From assembly GCA_025464895.1 (NCBI GenBank), contig JAODMG010000055.1, positions 1 to 39,345 of the forward strand: DNA of 39,345 nucleotides, written 5' to 3'. Source of the DNA: Microbacteriaceae bacterium (GTDB taxonomy: Bacteria; Actinomycetota; Actinomycetes; Actinomycetales; Microbacteriaceae). A program made the position numbers and the translations under genes. Under the pieces are notes generated by a model. It saw only the letters and a program-made list of their open reading frames with translations, was not told the origin of the DNA and searched no databases. Below, piece by piece: positions 31,749-39,345 of this stretch. How positions within the stretch are numbered: position 1 is the first letter of the stretch; the number at the start of each line of letters is the position of its first letter.

Positions 31749-33263
31749 TCATCGGGCCACCGCCAGTTCAGGAGCCTGTGAGATGAGGGTGTGCCCCCAC
31801 CTGTCTTCGAGCAGCGCCTCGAGCGCCGCACCGACGGAGTAGAGCCGAACATCGGCCCTCGCCGGCGCCATCAGCTGGATGCCGGTCGGCAGGCCGTCCT
31901 CGGGCGCGAGTCCCATCGGCAGACCCATTCCGGGGATCCCTGCCAGGTTCGCCGGAATTGTCGTCACGTCGTTGAGGTACATCGCCAGCGGATCCTCCAG
32001 CTTCTCCCCCAGCTTGAACGCCGTCGTCGGCGCTGCGGGGCTGATCAGGACATCGGCCCGCTCGAATGCTGCGTCGAAGTCGCGCTGGATGAGGGTCCGA
32101 ACCTTCTGCGCGCTGCCGTAATAGGCGTCGTAGTACCCGGCGCTCAGCGCGTAGGTTCCGAGGATGATGCGGCGCTTCACCTCGGGACCGAAGCCGGCCT
32201 CGCGGGTCGCGGCCATGACATCCTCGACCGTCCCGCCGCCCTTCGGATTCACCCGGAGGCCGAAGCGCACCGAGTCGAACTTGGCCAGGTTGCTGGATGC
32301 CTCTGCAGGAAGAATCAGGTAGTAGGCGGCGATCGCATACTCGAAGTTCGGAGCGGACACCTCGACGATCTCGGCACCGGCCGCGGCGAGCACCTCGAGC
32401 GACTCGGCGAAGCGATCGCGCACTCCGACCTGAAAGCCATCGCCGTTCAGCTGCTTGACGACACCGACCCGTACTCCCTTGAGCGATCGATCGCGAGCGC
32501 CGGTGCGCGCCGCATCGGCGAACGATGGCCAGGGATCCTTCAACGAGGTCGAGTCGCGCGGGTCGTAACCGCCGATCACATCGTGGAGGAGTGCGGCATC
32601 GAGCACGGTTCGGGTAACCGGACCGACCTGGTCGAGCGACGATGCAAGGGCGATGGCGCCGTAGCGGGACACCCCGCCGTAGGTCGGCTTGACCCCGACC
32701 GAGCCGGTTACTGCCGCCGGTTGGCGGATCGATCCGCCGGTGTCGGATCCGAGGGCGAGCGGTGCCTCATAGGCCGCGACGGCGGCGGCAGAGCCACCAC
32801 CGGAACCGCCGGGAATCCGGTCGAGGTCCCACGGGTTGTGCGTCGGACCGAAGGCCGAATGCTCGGTTGACGACCCCATCGCGAACTCGTCCATGTTGGT
32901 CTTGCCGAGCGGAACCAGGTGCGCTTCACGGAGTTTGCGGACGACGGTCGCGTCATATGGCGGAACCCAGCCCTCGAGGATCTTGGAGCCGGCGGTCGAG
33001 GGCATGTCAAAGGTGCACAGCACGTCCTTGATCGCGATCGGCACCCCGGCAAGCGGTCCGAGCTTCTCTCCGTCTCCACGGCGAGTGTCGACATCCGCTG
33101 CCGTGGCAAGCGCCGCGGATGACACGTGCAGGAACGCGTGGATGTCACCATCGACCGCGGCGATGCGATCCAGGTGGGCCCGGGTCACGTCGACGCTCGA
33201 GATCTCCCGAGCCTGCAGTTTCTGGCTCAACTCTGCCGCGGTCAGCCGGGTCAGGTCTGCCAT
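31749..33263 (-). CDS. gatA: Asp-tRNA(Asn)/Glu-tRNA(Gln) amidotransferase subunit A
   Basis: 504 residues. GatA is the glutaminase that frees ammonia and channels it to GatB. The amidase-signature Ser-cisSer-Lys triad is visible: Lys in [10 protein letters not shown], the cis-Ser in [15 protein letters not shown], and the nucleophile Ser in [15 protein letters not shown]. The region [20 protein letters not shown] is also diagnostic. The start codon overlaps the gatC stop as TAATG, so the pair is translationally coupled. Confidence 0.98.
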   Translation of the reverse strand: MADLTRLTAAELSQKLQAREISSVDVTRAHLDRIAAVDGDIHAFLHVSSAALATAADVDTRRGDGEKLGPLAGVPIAIKDVLCTFDMPSTAGSKILEGWVPPYDATVVRKLREAHLVPLGKTNMDEFAMGSSTEHSAFGPTHNPWDLDRIPGGSGGGSAAAVAAYEAPLALGSDTGGSIRQPAAVTGSVGVKPTYGGVSRYGAIALASSLDQVGPVTRTVLDAALLHDVIGGYDPRDSTSLKDPWPSFADAARTGARDRSLKGVRVGVVKQLNGDGFQVGVRDRFAESLEVLAAAGAEIVEVSAPNFEYAIAAYYLILPAEASSNLAKFDSVRFGLRVNPKGGGTVEDVMAATREAGFGPEVKRRIILGTYALSAGYYDAYYGSAQKVRTLIQRDFDAAFERADVLISPAAPTTAFKLGEKLEDPLAMYLNDVTTIPANLAGIPGMGLPMGLAPEDGLPTGIQLMAPARADVRLYSVGAALEALLEDRWGHTLISQAPELAVAR

Positions 33264-33562
33264 TACTGCTCCTCCCCCAGGATCGCGGACACCTTGAACC
33301 GGCTTCCGTCGTGCTCCGGCGCTCCGGCGAGTGCCTGCTTCGCAGTCAGGGTGGGGCCGGGAACATCGGGCCGGAACACATTGACCAGGCGAATCGGATG
33401 ACTCGTGGCAGGAACATCCGCCGTCGCAACCTCCGACACCTTGGCGATCGAATCGATGATGACACCGAGCTCTCCGGTGAGCTTGTCGATCTCTTCCGGG
33501 GTGAGCGCGATGCGCGCCAGGTTCGCGAGATGCGAGACCTGGTCGTTGGTGATTTCAGACAT
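33263..33562 (-). CDS. gatC: Asp-tRNA(Asn)/Glu-tRNA(Gln) amidotransferase subunit C
   Basis: 99 residues, starting [20 protein letters not shown], then [20 protein letters not shown] and, near the end, [20 protein letters not shown]. GatC is a belt that wraps GatA and GatB and stabilises the complex. CGGAG lies five bases before the ATG, within the palindrome CGACTCGGAGTCG. It is the first gene of the operon. The gap of about 100 bases before it contains part of a 15-bp repeat array. Confidence 0.97.
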   Translation of the reverse strand: MSEITNDQVSHLANLARIALTPEEIDKLTGELGVIIDSIAKVSEVATADVPATSHPIRLVNVFRPDVPGPTLTAKQALAGAPEHDGSRFKVSAILGEEQ

Positions 33563-33665
33563 GCGACTCCGAGTCGTGTTCGAGGGGACTGGCCAATTCT
33601 ATTCGAGTGACGATGCGCGACGGCTGCCCGTCCTGGCCGATCGATGCGGCCGCAGATCGCATCGG

Positions 33666-33769
33666 TGCATCAACGCAGGGTGCATCGGCGCAGGGTGCAT
33701 CAGCGCAGGTTTGACCAGCGCAGGTTGACTAGCGCAGGTTTGACCAGCGCAGGTTTGACCAGCGCAGGG
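33666..33769 (-). repeat. Seven-unit 15-bp minisatellite between gatC and the DUF1023 gene
   Basis: Units on the plus strand: three of TGCATC(A/G)(A/G)CGCAGG(G/T), then four of TTGACCAGCGCAGG(T/G), the fifth unit overall having lost one T. Fifteen bases equal five codons, and the DUF1023 frame reads LRWSN twice through units seven and six. The hydrolase stop TAG (33729-33731) is in the aberrant fifth unit. Confidence 0.9.
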
Positions 33770-35246
33770 TGCGACTCGCATCCATGGTCGTGCCGTTGGT
33801 CACCAGCGAGTCGCGGTCCAGGCTTATCAACGCGATGTTGCGCATCGCTTCCGTGCCGGCGTCGAAGTAGCCGAGGTGGCCGATCGCGGGAGCGAGCAGT
33901 TTGTGCGTGATCGGGTCGACCCCGCCGCTGACATCCATCTTGTGCGCCCCGAACGACGCCGCGCCCGGATCGCTTCCGTAGAACGCGGTGTTGACCACCG
34001 GATCCCAGGCGGCCTCTCCGACATACACGTTGTCGCCTCGAACCGCGAGATCGGACGCGGACTGCGCGGCACTCCCCGGCGAACCGATCAGCACGAGGGC
34101 GTCGACATTCACGCCGCCCTTGGCGAGTTCGATCATCGCGGCGGTCGATCCGTAGGAGTGCCCAACGATGGTCACGAATGGTTCGTGGCCCGCGCGAGCA
34201 GCCTGAACGCCCTTGATCGAACTGCCGAGCTTGTTTGCACCGTCGTCGGCCAGGCCGAGGGAGGTTATCCCGGTGAGTCCCGGCGTCTGGTATCCGATCC
34301 AGGCAACGGTCGCGACCTTCTTGCCCGCCATCGACGGGTCGGTCTTCGACAGCAGCGAGACCCAATTCTCCTGTTCGCTGTTCAGGTCCTGGGCGATGAC
34401 CGTCCAGTCGACCATCTGCCCGTCGACGGTGAAGAACATCCCCGGCACCAGGTAGCTCACGTAGTCGGCAGTCGATAGGTCTCCGACGACCACGGCTGCC
34501 CGGCCTACACCGGACGGGTCGAGGCTGAGAAGGTGGCGGGCCTGGGGAGGCGTTGCCGAGGAAGCGGATGACGGGGTGACCAGCGCAGCCTGGACTTGTT
34601 GGAGCATCTGCAGCCTCGCGCGAGCGGCAACCAGCTCGCCACGACCAATCCCGGACTTGATCCCGCTCGTCAAGTCCGCGATCGACTCGCGCAGGTAGTT
34701 GCGGTTTGCGGTGTCCCGCACCCCGAATGGCACACCCTCGAGATTGCCGAAGACACCTGGGGCCACCGCGAGCCACGAGGCCTTACCCGCGCTGTCCATC
34801 GTTGACCACAACGAGGCGACCTGCCGCGCGCTCGGTGGGTTGCTGACCAGCTGTTTTATCGACGACGGGTTGTGCGCGACGAACTTGGCGAGGTCGTTGC
34901 GCGGAAGAAGCGAGAGTTGCTCGAGCAACGCGACCCCGGTCGACTTGGGCAGCAGCGAGGCACCCTCCCGACCGGTCGCCGTCGTCGTCGACGATGCATC
35001 AGCCGTGTCCGTGACGGACCAGGCCGACACCGACCCTGGAACGCTCCAAGGCGAAACGGCCGACTGCAACAGCGGACCGGTGGCGGTGTCCCCCGAAAAC
35101 GACGATTTCAGCGAGTACTGCAGAGACGGGGCGACGGTCGTCACAATGGAGAGTTCTTGCGGCTGGATTTCATGCGCGCTGAAGGCCACCGGGACGCCAC
35201 CTAGAGCGCCAGAGGTGGTAAGTAACGCTGCAATTTCATACAGCAA
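33729..35246 (-). CDS. DUF1023-family alpha/beta hydrolase, probably exported
   Basis: 505 residues from a TTG at 35246; the true start is uncertain. The N-terminal LLYEIAALLTTSGALGGVPV could be a signal-like helix. A helical region of about 200 residues precedes the catalytic domain, where WIGYQTPGLTGITSLGLADD and FVTIVGHSYGSTAAMIELAK (nucleophile Ser in GHSYG), LVLIGSPGSAAQSASDL and a late GHLGYFD are as in DUF1023 proteins. The substrate is unknown. The C-terminus ends RTLRWSNLRWSNLR, which is repeat-encoded and absent from what I know of relatives. It lies between ligA and gatC, all on one strand. Confidence 0.85.
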   Translation of the reverse strand: MLYEIAALLTTSGALGGVPVAFSAHEIQPQELSIVTTVAPSLQYSLKSSFSGDTATGPLLQSAVSPWSVPGSVSAWSVTDTADASSTTTATGREGASLLPKSTGVALLEQLSLLPRNDLAKFVAHNPSSIKQLVSNPPSARQVASLWSTMDSAGKASWLAVAPGVFGNLEGVPFGVRDTANRNYLRESIADLTSGIKSGIGRGELVAARARLQMLQQVQAALVTPSSASSATPPQARHLLSLDPSGVGRAAVVVGDLSTADYVSYLVPGMFFTVDGQMVDWTVIAQDLNSEQENWVSLLSKTDPSMAGKKVATVAWIGYQTPGLTGITSLGLADDGANKLGSSIKGVQAARAGHEPFVTIVGHSYGSTAAMIELAKGGVNVDALVLIGSPGSAAQSASDLAVRGDNVYVGEAAWDPVVNTAFYGSDPGAASFGAHKMDVSGGVDPITHKLLAPAIGHLGYFDAGTEAMRNIALISLDRDSLVTNGTTMDASRTLRWSNLRWSNLR

Positions 35247-35374
35247 GAACGGCCTAACTGTTCGACATCAGCGCAGCGAAGGGGCCCATTCCTTGACGCA
35301 GTTCTGTGTACCCCCAATCCTAGGGGTAGGAAATCTCGCATACCAAGGATTTACGCATCGTTCTTGAAAAGTTT

Positions 35375-37660
<2,286 letters not shown>

Positions 37661-37663
37661 TCA

Positions 37664-37669
37664 AGTCTA
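37664..37669 (-). promoter_or_regulatory. Putative -10 element for leaderless transcription of ligA
   Basis: TAGACT on the minus strand, six bases (TGACCC), then GTG at 37657. The layout is almost identical to that of mnmA. Confidence 0.5.
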
Positions 37670-37728
37670 GGCAGCACCCCCGTCATCCGAACGGTCCCCG
37701 GTCACCGATCAGACAGCCACCCTGCCGA

Positions 37729-38835
37729 TCAGGCGGGAACGGGGACCGCACTCACCGTGGTGTCGATCGTGCACTGTCCGAGCACCCGCGTTCCGACATA
37801 GACGACAGCGGTCTGGCCGGGAGCGACACCGTTCAGCGGCACGTTCGGCGTGATCACGAGCGAACCGCCGCGCACCACGGCAACAGCTGGCATCGGGTCG
37901 GAGTGGGCGCGCACCTGCACGTGGCAGTCGAATGGAACGGACGGGTCGGACGGCGGCAGCCCTGCCCAGCTGAATTTGCTTCCGGAGACCTGGGCGAGGT
38001 CGAGTGCCTCCTTCGGTCCGACGACGACCTCGTTGCTGCTCGGACGCACTTCGAGCACGAAACGCGGTCGGCCATCCGGACTCGGAACGCCCAGGTGCAA
38101 TCCCTTGCGCTGGCCGACAGTGAACGCCGCAGCTCCGTCGTGCGAGCCGACGATCTCCCCGCTTCTATCGAGGATCGTGCCCTGTTCCGCGCCAACCTTG
38201 TCGGCGAGCCAGCCGCGGGTGTCGCCATCGGGAATGAAGCAGATGTCGTGGCTGTCCGGCTTGCTCGCCACGCTGAATCCGCGCGCGGCGGCCTCTGCCC
38301 GCACCTCGGCCTTGGACGGCGTCGCGCCGAGCGGGAACATGCTGTGCGCCAGTTGGTCCGCGGTGAGCACGCCGAGCACGTAGGACTGGTCCTTGGCCCA
38401 GGCCGCGGCGCGGTGCAGCTCGCGATTGCCGTCGACATCCGTCTGGATGGATGCATAGTGGCCGGTGGCCACCGCGTCGAAGCCGAGGTCGATGGCCTTC
38501 TCGAGAAGGGCGGCGAACTTGATCCGCTCGTTGCAGCGCATGCACGGGTTGGGGGTGCGTCCGGCGGAATACTCGGCGATAAAATCGTCGACGACGTCGA
38601 GCTTGAAGCGCTCGGAGAAATCCCAGACGTAGTACGGGATGCCGATGATGTTGGCGGCCCGCTGTGCATCCATCGAGTCCTCGATGGTGCAGCATCCGCG
38701 GCTTCCGGTGCGAAGTGTGCCCGGCATCCGGCTGAGTGCAAGATGGACCCCGACCACTTCGTGACCGGCTTCAACCGCGCGCGCCGCGGCGACTGCGGAG
38801 TCGACCCCGCCGCTCATCGCTGCCAAAACCTTCAC
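37729..38835 (-). CDS. mnmA: tRNA-specific 2-thiouridylase MnmA
   Basis: 368 residues starting with GTG at 38835. The PP-loop ATPase motif is [14 protein letters not shown]. The two catalytic Cys are Cys98 in [14 protein letters not shown] and Cys199 in [11 protein letters not shown]. Also seen are [17 protein letters not shown] and the C-terminal beta barrel with [11 protein letters not shown]. The enzyme makes 2-thiouridine at wobble position 34 of Lys, Glu and Gln tRNAs, using sulfur from a cysteine desulfurase that is not in this window. TACACT six bases before the GTG suggests leaderless expression. It precedes ligA by 71 bases but has its own promoter. Confidence 0.98.
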   Translation of the reverse strand: MKVLAAMSGGVDSAVAAARAVEAGHEVVGVHLALSRMPGTLRTGSRGCCTIEDSMDAQRAANIIGIPYYVWDFSERFKLDVVDDFIAEYSAGRTPNPCMRCNERIKFAALLEKAIDLGFDAVATGHYASIQTDVDGNRELHRAAAWAKDQSYVLGVLTADQLAHSMFPLGATPSKAEVRAEAAARGFSVASKPDSHDICFIPDGDTRGWLADKVGAEQGTILDRSGEIVGSHDGAAAFTVGQRKGLHLGVPSPDGRPRFVLEVRPSSNEVVVGPKEALDLAQVSGSKFSWAGLPPSDPSVPFDCHVQVRAHSDPMPAVAVVRGGSLVITPNVPLNGVAPGQTAVVYVGTRVLGQCTIDTTVSAVPVPA

Positions 38836-38841
38836 CGGTCA

Positions 38842-38847
38842 AGTGTA
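38842..38847 (-). promoter_or_regulatory. Putative -10 element for leaderless transcription of mnmA
   Basis: TACACT on the minus strand, six bases (TGACCG), then GTG at 38835. Confidence 0.5.
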
Positions 38848-38907
38848 CGCACGGCTCCCTGGACGCAGGCAATCCGGCAATCGCCGTTCGGAGCACCGTC
38901 GCCGCAC

Positions 38908-38996
38908 CTTTCGGAAATTCAGGAGTTCCGTCGCCGTGTTGCCATAATCGGGCCGCAGGAGCGACAACCGCGTGCCATCTCCTGAATTTCCGAAAG
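38908..38996. repeat. 89-bp element with perfect 18-bp terminal inverted repeats
   Basis: CTTTCGGAAATTCAGGAG at 38908-38925 is the exact reverse complement of CTCCTGAATTTCCGAAAG at 38979-38996. The 53 bases between them contain no ORF. It lies between mnmA and the next gene, does not overlap any coding region, and is not followed by a T-run. It looks like a REP-type or MITE-type palindromic unit. No target-site duplication is obvious. Confidence 0.75.
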
Positions 38997-39044
38997 CAGG
39001 TCGGGCGGCGGGCGGGGCGCATCAGGCGGGCGGGGCGCCTCGAC

Positions 39045-39345
39045 TCATGGCAGGTCTGGGCTCAGGAGCTGCACCGTGACGACCGACTGCCCGGCGACCG
39101 ACGAGTCACCCCCGATGAGGACGAACCACGATTCTGCGGCGGTCGGGTCGCTCGAGAGCGTGATCATGGAGGTTCCTCCGGTGTCGGATGCCTGCCGCTG
39201 CACCCAGCCGGCGGCCTTCAGCTTCGCGACAACGGTTGCCGCGAGGCTCACGGGGTTCACCGAAGGGTCGAGCGTGATCGTGCGGAGGACCCCGTAGTAC
39301 GAACCGGTCGTCTTGGTCGCGGCGACGAGTTGGGAGTGATCGTCC
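39045..39345 (-). CDS. Unknown protein, C-terminal part only (runs off the window)
   Basis: The frame is open from the window edge to the TGA at 39045. The track's start at 39260 is an internal GTG. The visible 99 residues include HSQLVAATKTTGSYYGVLRT, then ITLDPSVNPVSLAATVVAKL and TGGTSMITLSSDPTAAESWF and VVTVQLLSPDLP. The mix of strand-like Val/Thr/Ser stretches, the GW and SWFVLIGGD turns, and the absence of membrane segments fit a secreted or lipoprotein beta domain. I recognise no family. The N-terminus, needed to tell whether it has a signal peptide, lies outside the window. Confidence 0.65.
   Translation of the reverse strand, partial: DDHSQLVAATKTTGSYYGVLRTITLDPSVNPVSLAATVVAKLKAAGWVQRQASDTGGTSMITLSSDPTAAESWFVLIGGDSSVAGQSVVTVQLLSPDLP

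Noticed and set aside
31791-32870. Plus-strand 359-residue frame opposite gatA, and similar frames opposite ligA, mnmA and the LMF gene
   Set aside because: All are antisense to well-identified housekeeping genes, with no domain or upstream ribosome binding site.
33666-33769. Possible CRISPR array
   Set aside because: The repeat units are 15 bp and directly tandem with no spacers, and there are no cas genes.
38908-38996. Ordinary intrinsic terminator of the neighbouring gene
   Set aside because: The arms are 53 bases apart and no T-run follows, so a terminator is unlikely although not excluded.

Overview
The window reads as chromosomal DNA of a high-GC actinobacterium, most likely a member of the Microbacteriaceae. 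This rests on the strong GC bias, GTG starts, many 'gcatccg/cggatgc' words, the DUF1761, ECF42-DGPF, WHG-domain TetR and coiled-coil genes, and the block mnmA, ligA, gatC, gatA, gatB. The family assignment is inference from composition and gene content, not from a search. I see no tRNA, rRNA, CRISPR array, transposase, phage gene or origin. No gap between genes exceeds 300 bases; the largest are about 24042-24310, 9252-9486 and 38836-39044.

Layout. 1-4.9 kb: a broken FAD oxidoreductase overlapping a lipase-maturation-factor-like membrane protein, two small genes, and a two-domain methyltransferase that diverges from a TetR gene. 5.6-9.3 kb: DUF1905/YdeI and VOC proteins, an ECF42-type sigma factor coupled to its DGPF partner, and a luciferase-like (LLM) monooxygenase. 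9.4-14.5 kb: a 37-residue basic protein followed by four hairpins, a PspC protein, an SDR, a class-C beta-lactamase-fold serine hydrolase, a DHA2 efflux pump and a small membrane protein. 14.6-24.1 kb: an NtaA-type LLM monooxygenase, a GerW-like protein, NIPSNAP, DUF1761, a coiled-coil protein, an alpha/beta hydrolase without its expected Ser and His, a quinone-reductase-like MDR, a stand-alone NAD(P)HX epimerase, a beta-hydroxyacid dehydrogenase-like enzyme, an acetamidase/formamidase and a third LLM enzyme. 24.3-30.1 kb: an SPW membrane protein, an OLD-like TOPRIM protein overlapping a Nudix hydrolase, an ArsR-SRPBCC pair with a clear operator, a two-component system, a secreted M23-like protein and a YCII-like protein. 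30.2-39.3 kb: the housekeeping block gatB, gatA, gatC, a DUF1023 hydrolase, ligA and mnmA, then a truncated unknown gene. This block is all on the minus strand.

How the genes work together. Coupled pairs (ATGA, TAATG or longer overlaps) mark likely joint expression: LMF with the oxidoreductase, DGPF with sigma, ArsR with SRPBCC, TOPRIM with Nudix, gatC with gatA. GatCAB makes Gln-tRNA and Asn-tRNA by transamidation, MnmA thiolates tRNA wobble uridine, and LigA seals DNA. Most of the rest looks like stress and redox accessory metabolism.

What stands out: (i) one in-frame TAG breaks an otherwise open oxidoreductase; (ii) nine genes have TANNNT 6-7 nt before the start codon and no Shine-Dalgarno, as in leaderless transcription; (iii) 14-18 bp tandem repeats recur at gene boundaries and one supplies a stop codon; (iv) an 89-bp element has perfect 18-bp inverted ends; (v) a TOPRIM-Nudix pair looks like a functional module; (vi) two enzymes lack expected catalytic or metal-binding residues. 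None of these proves a new system. The TOPRIM-Nudix pair and the inverted-repeat element are the best candidates for follow-up.
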